Of a stretch of 29,926 nucleotides of DNA, positions 1-8,415 are shown one piece after another. The notes below the pieces were generated by a model. That model made no database searches, was not told the origin of the DNA, and worked only from the letters and a program-made list of their open reading frames with translations. Numbering within the stretch: the first letter of the stretch is position 1; the number at the start of each line of letters is the position of its first letter. Source of the stretch: Bacillota bacterium (GTDB taxonomy: Bacteria > Bacillota > Bacilli > Bacillales_A > Planococcaceae); the NCBI GenBank assembly GCA_023405135.1, contig JAEXYZ010000027.1, positions 1 through 29,926 on the forward strand, written 5' to 3'. The position numbers and the translations under genes were made by a program.

Positions 1-9
1 TTTACTACT

Positions 10-69
10 CCACGTCCCGAGTAGTTTGTCAAAGGCTCTTTTCACTTTGACAAGCTACTTGGGATGTGG
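10..69 (+). repeat. 25-bp inverted repeat (long hairpin) of unknown origin
   Basis: Two 25-nt arms (10-34 and 45-69) flank a 10-nt loop. They are complementary throughout if G-U pairs are allowed. There are three wobble positions, and all three are G-U in plus-strand RNA but would be A-C mismatches in minus-strand RNA, so the fold favours a plus-strand transcript. There is no T-run after it, so it is not a simple terminator. A plus-strand reading frame is open from the window edge to a stop at 107-109. It may be the end of a mobile element or structured RNA cut by the window edge. I do not recognise it. Confidence 0.55.
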
Positions 70-183
70 AACACTCCATGAATGGTTGTTGCGCAGAACA
101 AAAACTTAATTTTTTTGTGTCCAAAATCTTGACGTAGATCCAAATCAATATGTTTAGTTAATGGGAATGATAGATTAAATTAA

Positions 184-208
184 GGCTCGATTAATTCGGG
201 CCCTTTTT
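184..208 (+). terminator. Rho-independent terminator, plus strand
   Basis: The stem GGCTCG / CGGGCC (six pairs, one G-U) with a 7-nt loop is followed by C and five T. On the minus strand the wobble becomes a C-A mismatch, so it works better for plus-strand transcripts. It would end whatever enters from the left edge, converging on the lipoprotein gene. Confidence 0.55.
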
Positions 209-301
209 CGTAATTGACTTTATTATTAAATGTATCACTCCATATCATAAAGAAGTATTAACTTAATCAATACCCCTGACAAATTTTACCACTTACTCAA
301 A

Positions 302-757
302 TCATATTTTGGGAATTACTAATATAAGATTGTCTATATCCTTTTCACACCCATCAAGTAGGTACTCCATATGGTCGTTCATTTCTACTTCTTTAATAGA
401 AGTGCATGTTGTTTCAATTATTTCTCCATGACCATATTGATCCATTCGAGTGTCAATTGTTGTCTTTATTATTTCACCATCATATTCAAAATCGTAAAAG
501 ATAGGGTCACCTTCTGTCGTATATTTAACTACTCTAATACGATCCGTTAACCTCTGTTGTACATTATTAAAAAATTGTTCAAATCTCTCTTTATTTTTCA
601 ATTCACCATGTATTTCAACTATATTTTCTTGAAGCCAAACGCGAGGCGGTACTTCATCTTCTGAATAAATATAAATGTCTGTTGATTTTTGTATATTATT
701 ACAACCCGAAATTAAAAGTATAAGTAATAATATGAATAAAAGAAGTGGAAATTTCAT
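302..757 (-). CDS. Small lipoprotein, DUF4362-like
   Basis: Predicted 151-residue membrane-anchored lipoprotein of unknown function. It opens with MKF, a run of about 13 hydrophobic residues and a lipobox LISGC (Cys19), a short type II signal peptide. The mature part has a pattern I associate with DUF4362 proteins of Bacillales: EIHGE near the start, then a central EGDPIFYDFEYDGE followed by a C-terminal TTC...LLDGC. The two cysteines of the C-terminal part could form a disulfide. I chose the ATG at 757 because AGGAG lies 7 nt before it. A TTG eight codons upstream would read through that site. The gene is alone, following the terminator of the MFS gene. The family name is from memory of conserved words, so it is a moderate call. 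Confidence 0.7.
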   Translation of the reverse strand: MKFPLLLFILLLILLISGCNNIQKSTDIYIYSEDEVPPRVWLQENIVEIHGELKNKERFEQFFNNVQQRLTDRIRVVKYTTEGDPIFYDFEYDGEIIKTTIDTRMDQYGHGEIIETTCTSIKEVEMNDHMEYLLDGCEKDIDNLILVIPKI

Positions 758-801
758 AGCTTTTCTCCTCTTTTTTTGCAATTAGACGTTTCAATCAAGA
801 A

Positions 802-817
802 AAATGTTACAACATTT
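802..817 (-). promoter_or_regulatory. Interrupted palindrome upstream of the lipoprotein gene
   Basis: AAATGTT-AC-AACATTT is a perfect 7+7 dyad with a 2-nt centre, located 45-60 nt before the lipoprotein start codon and just after the upstream terminator. It is placed like an operator. The binding protein is unknown. Confidence 0.35.
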
Positions 818-836
818 CAATAGGTTTTTAAGTTCT

Positions 837-869
837 AAAAAAGCGCTAATCTCCTAAAAAGATTAACGC
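837..869 (-). terminator. Rho-independent terminator of the MFS gene
   Basis: A ten-pair stem (843-852 with 860-869, one G-U pair in minus-strand RNA) and 7-nt loop is followed on the minus strand by six T. It lies 15 nt past the MFS stop codon. Confidence 0.8.
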
Positions 870-883
870 CTTTAGTTATTAAT

Positions 884-2155
884 TTAAGCTATTTTTTTAC
901 GAGACCAAAACACAACGGGAATTAGTAGTAATGCTATAAAACCGCCAATAAAAGATAAAGTTGAATAACTTGAATAAGCGACAATCATTCCAGATAAAGC
1001 CCCACCAGAAGCTCCTGATAACGCAATTAATACATCCACAGTACCTTGCGTTTTAGCACGGGTCGCCGTACTCGCTGAATCGACAATTAGTGCTGTTCCA
1101 CTGATAAAGCCAAGGTTCCATCCTAACCCTAGTAATGATAAAGCAACGATTAAGAGAACCATTGAATCACCAGGTGAAATAGCTGCAATAAGTCCTGCTA
1201 ATAATAAAGTAGTTACTGCAGCAATAGCCATTACATTTCGACCAAACCTATCAACTAGCCTACCTGTAAACAATGAAGGAAGATACATTGAACCTATATG
1301 AAATCCAATTACAAGGCCTATTTCTCCTAAACCATGACCATGGTGTCTCATATGAACCGGTGTCATTGTCATAATAGCCACCATAACAATTTGAGTAACA
1401 ATCATCATGGTCGCACCAATGATAACACCTTTCCTATTTTCTAGTTGACTTGTATCATTAAAAAGGTTCTTAACATTATTTTCTTTAGTATAAGCTTCTA
1501 GTGATCTAGCAAGAACTAATGGATCAGGACGTAACATACAAAAGAGCACAAGGCCTGCTAAAATATATGCGGCAGCTGATAAAATGAACGGACCCGCAAG
1601 TGATGGAACACCAATAGAATTAGCAAAACTCCCCATTACATTCACTAAGTTTGGACCTGCGACAGCACCAAATGTTGTAAACACCATTGTAGTACTAATA
1701 GCAGTTGCTCGCTGTTTATTATTTGCTAAATCCGTTCCTGCATAGCGAGCCTGTAAATTTGTGGCAGTTCCTGCTCCATAAATAAAAAGGGAGGTAAATA
1801 AAAGAAAAATGCTACTTGTTAAAGCTGCAATGATTACTCCGATTGCTCCAAGTCCACCTACTATAAAACCTGCTGTCAAACCAGTACGACGACCATAGCG
1901 CTGGGAGAGTCTTCCTACAATAAAAGCCGCACCTGCTGATCCTAAGGTGAATAGAGCTGTTGGCAGACCAGCATATGCATCTGTTCCAAGCATTTGCTGG
2001 GCAAGAAGTGAACCAACTGTAATACCAGCTGCTAATCCAGCCCCACCAAAAATTTGTGAAACACTAACAACGATTAATATTCTTTTATATAATATTTTTA
2101 ATTTGTCTTGCGAATTTATTAAACTTTCATTTAATTCATAAATATTACTAGACAT
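884..2155 (-). CDS. Major facilitator superfamily transporter
   Basis: Predicted 423-residue inner-membrane secondary transporter, probably a drug or metabolite exporter; the substrate is not evident. The hydrophobic profile fits 12 transmembrane helices. The MFS loop motif appears twice, as GRLSQRYGRR in the N-terminal half and GRLVDRFGRN at the matching place in the C-terminal half, the usual sign of the duplicated six-helix fold. A polar central loop (EAYTKENNVKNLFNDTSQLENRKG) joins the halves. The N-terminus has about 27 polar residues before helix 1. The ATG at 2155 has GAGGAG 7-8 nt upstream. The gene has its own terminator downstream and no obvious regulator beside it. The family call is firm and the function is open. 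Confidence 0.85.
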   Translation of the reverse strand: MSSNIYELNESLINSQDKLKILYKRILIVVSVSQIFGGAGLAAGITVGSLLAQQMLGTDAYAGLPTALFTLGSAGAAFIVGRLSQRYGRRTGLTAGFIVGGLGAIGVIIAALTSSIFLLFTSLFIYGAGTATNLQARYAGTDLANNKQRATAISTTMVFTTFGAVAGPNLVNVMGSFANSIGVPSLAGPFILSAAAYILAGLVLFCMLRPDPLVLARSLEAYTKENNVKNLFNDTSQLENRKGVIIGATMMIVTQIVMVAIMTMTPVHMRHHGHGLGEIGLVIGFHIGSMYLPSLFTGRLVDRFGRNVMAIAAVTTLLLAGLIAAISPGDSMVLLIVALSLLGLGWNLGFISGTALIVDSASTATRAKTQGTVDVLIALSGASGGALSGMIVAYSSYSTLSFIGGFIALLLIPVVFWSRKKIA

Positions 2156-2227
2156 CGTTTAACTCCTCACCCATTTTAAATCCCCCTTATTACTTCCTTC
2201 AATTGCTTTTTAATATAAAATAAGAAA

Positions 2228-2250
2228 GGCTCCCCATTATTAGGAAAGCC
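2228..2250 (-). terminator. Probable terminator after the MDR oxidoreductase
   Basis: Minus-strand stem GGCTTTCC / GGGGAGCC (eight pairs, two G-U) with a 7-nt loop, then TTTCTTA. The short, interrupted T-run makes it weaker than the other terminators here. It lies 68 nt past the oxidoreductase stop. Confidence 0.5.
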
Positions 2251-2317
2251 GCATTAGTAATTCCCGAATAGAATAATATTTTCAGTTTAATAGTGACTGT
2301 TATTTTAATGATGAAAA

Positions 2318-3295
2318 TTATACCTTTAACAAAATTTTTCCTGTACTCTGTCTGCTTTCCATCAAATGATGTGCCTCTTGTGCTTGTTCTAGCTTAAATT
2401 GATGACCTATTTTCATTTTCAATTGATTTGTAGCTAAGTAATGAAGTACTTGATCTGCCGTATCACGTAAAAGCTCTGGTCTTCTTTTACGGGTAGTTCC
2501 AAAACTAAATCCAAGTACTGAACGGCAGCTTGAATGTAAATCTTTCGTATAAAATTGCGCTGCACTACCACTTGAATTTCCGAAATTTACTAATCTTCCG
2601 TAATAGGCTAAACATTCAAGACTCTTCTCTGCAACGGTCCCAGCTAATGAATCCAATATAACGTCTGCCCCTTGCCCATCAGTTAAACGCTTCACTTCTT
2701 TTACAAAGTCTACGTTCTCATAACAAATAACATGATCAGCACCTGCCTCTTGTGCGATAGAAATTTTATTTTCATTTCCAACAGTACCGATTACACAACC
2801 TGCTCCTAAAATTTTGGCTAATTGAATAGCTGTTGTTCCAACCCCACCTGCCGCAGCATGTATAACAACTGTTTCACCTGGCTGTAGTCGAGCAACATCG
2901 GCTAAAAGTTTATAGGATGTGAATAATACAATAGGGCAGGCTGCCGCTGTATCAAAGTCAACAGTTTCCGGAAGCACAAATGTAAGCCTTTCGTCTGCAA
3001 CAACATATTCCGCATATGATCCATTTTCAGGAAAGGCGATTACTCTTTGCCCAACTTTAAACCTCTCGACCTCTGACCCAACTGCTTCAATAACTCCAGT
3101 GGCATCTAAACCTGGAACAAATGGAGGCTCCCCTGTATTATGATATTGTCCATATCTCGATTTAATATCTGCAAAATTGACACTTGTAGCTACTACTTTA
3201 ATTAAAACTTGATTCGACTTAACTTTTGGTATATCAGTAGTTAAATATTTTAATACTTCTGGTCCCCCGTAATTTGTAACCATTACCGCTTTCAC
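2318..3295 (-). CDS. Zinc-independent quinone oxidoreductase-like MDR dehydrogenase
   Basis: Predicted 325-residue cytosolic NADPH-dependent reductase of the medium-chain dehydrogenase/reductase superfamily, QOR (quinone oxidoreductase) subgroup. It starts with the usual MKAV...YGGPEVL. It has a GroES-like catalytic half with PGLDATGVIEAVG (61-73), then a Rossmann half with the nucleotide-binding turn AAAGGVGTTA (147-156). The Cys/His ligands of zinc-dependent alcohol dehydrogenases are not apparent, which fits the quinone reductase or enoyl-reductase type. I chose the GTG at 3295, with GGAGG 8 nt upstream, because it gives the family's standard N-terminus. An in-frame start 23 codons upstream is possible but adds an atypical extension. 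The gene is monocistronic, since terminators bracket it. The true electron acceptor cannot be read from sequence. Confidence 0.85.
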   Translation of the reverse strand: MKAVMVTNYGGPEVLKYLTTDIPKVKSNQVLIKVVATSVNFADIKSRYGQYHNTGEPPFVPGLDATGVIEAVGSEVERFKVGQRVIAFPENGSYAEYVVADERLTFVLPETVDFDTAAACPIVLFTSYKLLADVARLQPGETVVIHAAAGGVGTTAIQLAKILGAGCVIGTVGNENKISIAQEAGADHVICYENVDFVKEVKRLTDGQGADVILDSLAGTVAEKSLECLAYYGRLVNFGNSSGSAAQFYTKDLHSSCRSVLGFSFGTTRKRRPELLRDTADQVLHYLATNQLKMKIGHQFKLEQAQEAHHLMESRQSTGKILLKV

Positions 3296-3442
3296 AATAG
3301 CAACCTCCATTACCCATTTTGATAAATGTATGCTTCCATTACTTTCTCTTATTTTAGTATTCAATAAAAAGTATTAGTATTCCTTCATAACAAAACATTT
3401 CAAAGAATAAGATGGGAATATTTAATAAATAATTTAAGAAAT

Positions 3443-3472
3443 AAAAACAGAGAAACCTATACAAGTTTCTCT
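3443..3472 (-). terminator. Rho-independent terminator of the HpaB-like gene
   Basis: A perfect 8-bp stem AGAGAAAC / GTTTCTCT with an 8-nt loop is followed on the minus strand by G and five T. It lies 14 nt past the monooxygenase stop. Confidence 0.8.
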
Positions 3473-3485
3473 TACTAAAAAACTA

Positions 3486-4931
3486 CTATCCTTTTAGATT
3501 TAAAAATTCACGAACATTTTTTACATATTTTTCCTTTGGGAAAGACTTGTATAAATCACTTGAAACTCTAATCGGATCACCAAAAAAGAATCGCTCATAT
3601 TGTGTTTGTCTAGTTCCAAATGAACTCATCGTTAAATCCCAAGCTAAACGAAATATTTTAACTCGATCTTCAGCTGATTTCCTAGCCCCTTGAAGATACT
3701 GATCTAAATCACGTCGAATATTTGACTGAAACGCATTTTCTGTTGGTAATGTAATCATTCCACTAGCACCTAATAATTGAATGATTTCTATCATGCGTGG
3801 GTAAATTTTAGGAAAAATATAACTGGCTACTTTTAGTGGAATAATATCGGGACGCATAAACCCGTATTCATCTAATGTTGCCTGATTTTCTGCTCTTTCA
3901 AGTAATGCCTTCATCGTTTCAAGACAGGCAATAATTTCAGAAACCTTTTCGTGTATATGCTGATATTCTCCAATACTAATTGTTTCAATTAGTATCTGAG
4001 CAATTCCTAGTAGAAACTCAGTTTTTACGATTTGTCTCGTTAATACTTGTTGTTTTGCAAAAGCATGGAAAGAACTTTGGGTAATAAATTTCTCTGCTAC
4101 TTCACTATTATTGTAATAAAACACTCTTTCCCATGGAACTAAAACATTGTCAAATACAACAAGTGTATCAATTTCTTCAAATCTGGAGCTTAATGGATGA
4201 TCAAAACGAGATGTTCCTCCAATAAAGACGTCTCGGCAAATGAATTTTAATCCTTTTGTATTGGATGGAATTGAGCAAGCAAATGCTTCATCTTCGTTAA
4301 ATAAAAATCTGCCTACACTAAAAACTAATACTTCATCGGTTAAGCCACCTTGTGTAGCAAGTAAGCGTGCACCTTTAATTACGATCCCATCTTCATTTTC
4401 TTCAACAACTTTAGCAGCAATTGGTTCTTTACTATTTTCTATATAAAGTTGTGAACGGTTCACTTGTGGACTGATAAAAGTATGAGTAAATGATAAGTCT
4501 TTTTCTCTAGCAGTTTTGTAAAATTGTATTAGGTGTTGTGGAAAACAATTTTCTTTTCCCTCTAAAAAGGGTGCTGAAGAAGCAAAGCTCATTAAAACAG
4601 TGTTTAAGTAATCTGGGCTTCTCCCCATTATCCCATTAGTATTCCTTGCCCAATGTTCAAACATCTTCCTTCTTTTTATTAAATCTTCCTTCGTTTTAGG
4701 TTGTAAAAAGGATAATCCAATCGGTTCGCCAGATTCAGGTGAACAAAAAGTCATTTCACTTTTAAACTTCGGATCTAGTTGCAAGTCATAAAGAGCTGCT
4801 TTTTCTTGAATAATTCCTTTAAAATCCGGATGCTCAGAGATTAAACCTTTAATCTTTTTACCATCTAACCAAATTTCATTATTTAACTGATTGATTCGAT
4901 TAATATACTCATTTCCACTTATAGCCCCCAT
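3486..4931 (-). CDS. hpaB: 4-hydroxyphenylacetate 3-monooxygenase, oxygenase component (HpaB family)
   Basis: Predicted 481-residue cytosolic FAD-dependent oxygenase of the HpaB/PvcC family, the large component of two-component phenol hydroxylases. Members typically add a hydroxyl group ortho to a phenolic OH, for example 4-hydroxyphenylacetate to homoprotocatechuate. Length and motifs match the family, including HWARNTNGIMGRSPDYLN near residues 93-110, FISPQVNRS, a central GARLLATQGGLTDE, and VFDNVLVPWERVFYYN. The C-terminal helical part (LLGASGMITLPTE) fits the acyl-CoA-dehydrogenase-like fold. The ATG at 4931 has AGGAG 7 nt upstream. The matching small flavin reductase (HpaC type) is not next to it; the nearest oxidoreductase is an MDR enzyme, not a flavin reductase. 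B. subtilis YoaI is, as I recall, the comparable stand-alone member. The substrate is inferred only from the family. Confidence 0.85.
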   Translation of the reverse strand: MGAISGNEYINRINQLNNEIWLDGKKIKGLISEHPDFKGIIQEKAALYDLQLDPKFKSEMTFCSPESGEPIGLSFLQPKTKEDLIKRRKMFEHWARNTNGIMGRSPDYLNTVLMSFASSAPFLEGKENCFPQHLIQFYKTAREKDLSFTHTFISPQVNRSQLYIENSKEPIAAKVVEENEDGIVIKGARLLATQGGLTDEVLVFSVGRFLFNEDEAFACSIPSNTKGLKFICRDVFIGGTSRFDHPLSSRFEEIDTLVVFDNVLVPWERVFYYNNSEVAEKFITQSSFHAFAKQQVLTRQIVKTEFLLGIAQILIETISIGEYQHIHEKVSEIIACLETMKALLERAENQATLDEYGFMRPDIIPLKVASYIFPKIYPRMIEIIQLLGASGMITLPTENAFQSNIRRDLDQYLQGARKSAEDRVKIFRLAWDLTMSSFGTRQTQYERFFFGDPIRVSSDLYKSFPKEKYVKNVREFLNLKG

Positions 4932-5023
4932 TTTGCCACTCCTATTAATGTATTTACAAATATTAACTTCCCCTAATATTTTATTAATGTAAATCTAAAA
5001 AGGTGATTTAACTTTAGCAATAC

Positions 5024-5068
5024 AAAAAGGATAGATGAAAACAGGTATTATTCCCTGTTCATCTATCC
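5024..5068 (-). terminator. Strong terminator after csbA
   Basis: An 11-bp outer stem GGATAGATGAA / TTCATCTATCC plus a six-pair inner stem AACAGG / CCTGTT, separated by a 2-nt bulge, is followed on the minus strand by five T. The plus strand also has a T-run after it, so it may act in both directions. Confidence 0.85.
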
Positions 5069-5074
5069 TGATTT

Positions 5075-5323
5075 TTAGTTATTCTGTTCAATCTTCTTGC
5101 GCTGAATCATCTGTGTAGCAAGCCAAAAACCAATCGTTAAAGATAGTGCATCCACTACAAAAATAATAGGTGGTGAAGTGTAACCAGCATAAACTGAAGC
5201 AGTAATTAAAGCAATTGATAAACCTAATGCAACAAAATGATTATACGTAATTCGTGTTAACAGAAGTACGATGATCCCTGGTAAAAATAATGCTAGTACT
5301 ATTTTTACTAAAATTGATTCCAT
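5075..5323 (-). CDS. csbA: Small membrane protein CsbA (DUF2198)
   Basis: Predicted 82-residue integral membrane protein with two to three hydrophobic helices. It contains the signature TRITYNHFVALGLSIALITASVYAGY, which I recognise from CsbA, a general-stress membrane protein of Bacillus with unknown biochemical role. In B. subtilis it is controlled by SigB; I did not find a clear SigB promoter here. The ATG at 5323 has GAGGGG about 6 nt upstream. It lies 33 nt after minJ on the same strand and shares the strong terminator after it, so the two are very likely co-transcribed. In B. subtilis csbA precedes uvrB, while here it is followed by an unrelated monooxygenase gene. Confidence 0.8.
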   Translation of the reverse strand: MESILVKIVLALFLPGIIVLLLTRITYNHFVALGLSIALITASVYAGYTSPPIIFVVDALSLTIGFWLATQMIQRKKIEQNN

Positions 5324-5356
5324 AACAAGCCCCTCTTGTCACAAACAAAAATATAC

Positions 5357-6526
5357 TTATTCAGCAATTAAAAGTCCAATTCGATGATGTTCCCCACTAT
5401 GAACGACATGCTGTGTTAGTCGAACTTCATTTTGATGGTTTAATACTTCTAGGCGACAATGGGCAGCATTGATTTGCAATGCTTCATACAATTCACGCTC
5501 CGAATGTACTTCTATTCCATTTACTTTACGAATAATTTCGCCTACACCTAAGCCCATTTTTTCAGCTGGAGAATTTGGTAAAACACCTGCAATCATAACA
5601 CCATTTGATTTTGCAGATACTGCGTAAACATCCTTTTGCTCTCTTAGTGCAAATCCGATTGAAATTATAATTCGAGCTATTGCCCCAACGATTAACACAG
5701 CAAGACCAACAATCGGTTCAAAGTAAGCTACAAGCCCACCAATTATAATAAGCTCACCTAAAATTAACACAGTCCGACCTAATTTCGGGAAAAAATAAAC
5801 TGGTAACGTATGACGCGTTACTTGCTGAAAGCCGATAATGATTGGAAATAAAATGAGTGAAAATTGATCAGTACCTAAAGAAAATTGTGGCCACCAGGGG
5901 AAATAAGCCGGAATAGCGTTACCAGGTATAACAAAAAAGATTGGTAATAGCCAAACTTTTTTACTTAAAAACGCTACTGCCTTTAAACCACGTTTTGAAT
6001 TTTCTATAATTGGTGAAGCATATTTCACACCATTTTTTCGAATTAACAAACCTTCTGCTACTAGTAATAACCCAGCAAGTATAGCTATTGTAACGGCTGA
6101 GCCTTCATTTACATCCACTCCATCCACTGTCAGACCAAATAATGTAAATGACCACTCTTGTAATCCCATTACCATCAATACGATTAAACTTACTGCAAAT
6201 AATATAATCGGTGAAAGTAAATGGAAGAAATAAACGACAAGAGATAAGAAGCTTGCAGCCGTCACAATATATAAAAATTGGATTGGTATCGTTAGTCCGA
6301 ACACAATCGAAATAATGGATATAATAAGGGAAATGAGTAGCCCTTCTTTTAACAATCCAACGGTTTCTGACCAACCCCATAAAATACGGATATGGAAAAA
6401 TTTTCTCTCTCGTTTAACACGACGATAGCCTAAAAAAATTGCCATTAAAATTACTAAATAAAATATTGGATTTATAAACATCCGACCAATTGCTATAGCA
6501 ATTTCTCTTAATATATCAGTTATCAT
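5357..6526 (-). CDS. minJ: Cell division topological determinant MinJ
   Basis: Predicted 389-residue polytopic membrane protein with a C-terminal PDZ domain. About seven to eight hydrophobic helices fill residues 10-290. The PDZ segment follows (about 309-375), with GVLPNSPAEKMGLGVGEIIRKVNG, the classic 'SPAxxAGL..GD.I..ING' shape. This architecture and length match MinJ (YvjD), the bridge between the polar/septal protein DivIVA and MinCD in Bacillus, which restricts FtsZ assembly after division. Its position between ctpB and csbA matches the B. subtilis order and supports the call strongly. The start ATG at 6526 is preceded by a purine-rich GGCGGTGG. An extended -10 promoter lies about 33-41 nt upstream of the start codon. 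Confidence 0.85.
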   Translation of the reverse strand: MITDILREIAIAIGRMFINPIFYLVILMAIFLGYRRVKRERKFFHIRILWGWSETVGLLKEGLLISLIISIISIVFGLTIPIQFLYIVTAASFLSLVVYFFHLLSPIILFAVSLIVLMVMGLQEWSFTLFGLTVDGVDVNEGSAVTIAILAGLLLVAEGLLIRKNGVKYASPIIENSKRGLKAVAFLSKKVWLLPIFFVIPGNAIPAYFPWWPQFSLGTDQFSLILFPIIIGFQQVTRHTLPVYFFPKLGRTVLILGELIIIGGLVAYFEPIVGLAVLIVGAIARIIISIGFALREQKDVYAVSAKSNGVMIAGVLPNSPAEKMGLGVGEIIRKVNGIEVHSERELYEALQINAAHCRLEVLNHQNEVRLTQHVVHSGEHHRIGLLIAE

Positions 6527-6558
6527 TTTTCCACCGCCTGTTTACTACTAATACTGTC

Positions 6559-6567
6559 ATTGTATCA
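6559..6567 (-). promoter_or_regulatory. Possible extended -10 promoter of minJ-csbA
   Basis: The minus strand reads TGATACAAT, an extended -10 element (TGn plus TACAAT). No good -35 is visible 17 nt upstream. Transcription would begin about 25 nt before the minJ start codon. No terminator was seen between ctpB and minJ, so read-through is also likely. Confidence 0.4.
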
Positions 6568-6648
6568 AACGAGTAAACAGTTGCGTAGATAAAAACTTAC
6601 TATTTTCTAATGAAATTATAATTTAAGTAATAAAAAACTACGAAAATA

Positions 6649-8094
6649 TTATATATCTCCTTGCAATCGATGCAACATTACACTTAACCCCATATTTAGT
6701 TGAACATCATTATCCTCATTTTCCTTATACTCCGTTACCTTCTCACGTATCCTTGCAAAGAAAGCATCGTCGATATGACGACCACTTCTTAAATCATTTT
6801 GTTTACGGAACAAGGCTACTGCTTCTGCTGTATCTTCATCAAAGAATCCATCTGTTCTTGAAACTGTATAACCTAATCCATTTAATATTTTTTGCGTATA
6901 TGCGATTTCTTCATTAAAATCGCCTTCTCCATATTCACCACTTAACGGAAGAACTTCCATTGAATATAAAGGATGCTGTTCTACTTCAATGTCAGCCTCA
7001 ATACCTTTGCTATGAATCCATTCTCTATTTGGCGTTAACCATTTATTTGTAGAAAGCTTTAACTCTCCACCATTTTCTAAATCCCATGTTTCTTGTACGG
7101 TGCCTTTACCAAAACTTTTTACCCCAACAATTAAAGCACGTTCCCAGCTTTGTACTGCTCCTGCCATAACTTCGCTTGCAGAAGCGCTTCCTTCATTTTG
7201 CATTAAGACTAGAGGAATATTTTTCATTTTTTCTAAATATTGTTTATCCTCTTCAATCTTTCCTGTTTTTAATTCCTCCATTGCCCCTTGACCATTTTGC
7301 ATATAGGCAAAAACTGTATTCTGATTTTCAATACTACTTACAACAGCAGCTACGCTATGTAAATACCCACCTGGATTATCTCGCAAGTCAACAATGAGGC
7401 CTTCTACATCTTCACTAATTAAATCCTTTGTTGCTTTGATCCACTCTTCGGCTGTTTTTTCTCCAAACATCGAAATTGATATGTAGCCAATATTTGTTTC
7501 TCCAACTTTTAATACTTTTGATGCAACTGTTTTGTTGTCAATTTCAGCTCTTACTACATTTACCTTTATATGACGTTCAGTGCTTGGACGATATAAGACG
7601 AGTGTTACCTTCTCACCTTTTTCTCCTTGAATAAGCTGCATTACTTCACCAATTGTTTTTCCTTCAATACGTTCATTATCAACTTGAACGATTTCGTCAA
7701 AAGGACGAATCCCCGCTTTTTCTGCAGGTGATGATTTAACAGGAGACACAACGATATATTTCCCATTCTTCTCCGTAATCTCAATCCCAATGCCAACTCG
7801 TTGTCCTGCTAATGTCTGCTTTTGGACCTCTGCTTCTTTTGCTGTATAGTACGTACTATAAGGATCTTTTATTGCATTTGCCATCCCCCGTAAAGCACCT
7901 TCAACAATTTCTTCCTCACCTGTGCCATAAACAGATTTTTGTGTGATAAGTGAAAATGCTTGGTCAATCACTGAAATACTGCTAACATCGGATACTTCAG
8001 TTTCTTTATTAGTTGACCACTTTTGCCATAGTAAAATGGAAGCGACAACTAAACTTATTACAGTTAAAGATAAAAAAATTCGACTCTTTCTCAT
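6649..8094 (-). CDS. ctpB: S41 carboxyl-terminal processing peptidase CtpB
   Basis: Predicted 481-residue secreted, membrane-anchored serine protease. It has an N-terminal signal anchor (6-23), a PDZ domain (about 95-180, with GIGIEITEKNGKYIVVSPV and SPAEKAGI), the S41 core, and a C-terminal peptidoglycan-binding-1-like repeat (LNGLGYTVSRTDGFFDEDTAEAV). Catalytic residues by family pattern are Ser305 in GSASASE, Lys330 in SFGKG and Gln334. In B. subtilis CtpB acts in the forespore intermembrane space and cleaves SpoIVFA to set off SigK activation. Length, PDZ and the position between ftsEX and minJ all agree. The ATG at 8094 has GAGGAGG 7 nt upstream. It is separated from the upstream TlpA gene by a terminator, so it has its own promoter, which I could not place with confidence. 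Confidence 0.9.
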   Translation of the reverse strand: MRKSRIFLSLTVISLVVASILLWQKWSTNKETEVSDVSSISVIDQAFSLITQKSVYGTGEEEIVEGALRGMANAIKDPYSTYYTAKEAEVQKQTLAGQRVGIGIEITEKNGKYIVVSPVKSSPAEKAGIRPFDEIVQVDNERIEGKTIGEVMQLIQGEKGEKVTLVLYRPSTERHIKVNVVRAEIDNKTVASKVLKVGETNIGYISISMFGEKTAEEWIKATKDLISEDVEGLIVDLRDNPGGYLHSVAAVVSSIENQNTVFAYMQNGQGAMEELKTGKIEEDKQYLEKMKNIPLVLMQNEGSASASEVMAGAVQSWERALIVGVKSFGKGTVQETWDLENGGELKLSTNKWLTPNREWIHSKGIEADIEVEQHPLYSMEVLPLSGEYGEGDFNEEIAYTQKILNGLGYTVSRTDGFFDEDTAEAVALFRKQNDLRSGRHIDDAFFARIREKVTEYKENEDNDVQLNMGLSVMLHRLQGDI

Positions 8095-8274
8095 TTATTT
8101 TCCTCCTCTCGTTCAATCTATGAAAAAACGAAAGGGGTTAACACATTTTTTACTACTATAATTGCTGATTTCAGCTCTAAATTTATTTGTATAAAATCAA
8201 TATTTTTCCCTACATAAGTTGAGTGACAAAAAAAGTGTACGCTCGTATTTCGCTCTAATTAATAAATTTTTGTA
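8095..8274. other. Intergenic region upstream of ctpB
   Basis: AT-rich DNA between the TlpA terminator and ctpB. It must hold the ctpB promoter, but no pair of -35/-10 boxes stands out. I see no gene, repeat or clear operator in it. Confidence 0.4.
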
Positions 8275-8311
8275 AAAAACAAAATCTGCTCATTAATTAT
8301 AATGAACAGAT
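8275..8311 (-). terminator. Terminator of the TlpA-like gene
   Basis: An 11-pair stem (8284-8294 with 8301-8311, one G-U in minus-strand RNA) with a 6-nt loop is followed by TTTGTTTTTT on the minus strand. It sits 105 nt past the TlpA stop. Confidence 0.7.
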
Positions 8312-8415
8312 CTTTTACTAACATTATTTATTTTACTCCAAACTAGCTCTACTAATTAAAGAAGCTAACCATATGTTAATTAAAAGTGTAAAGTGATTTT
8401 ACGATGTGCCTCATT

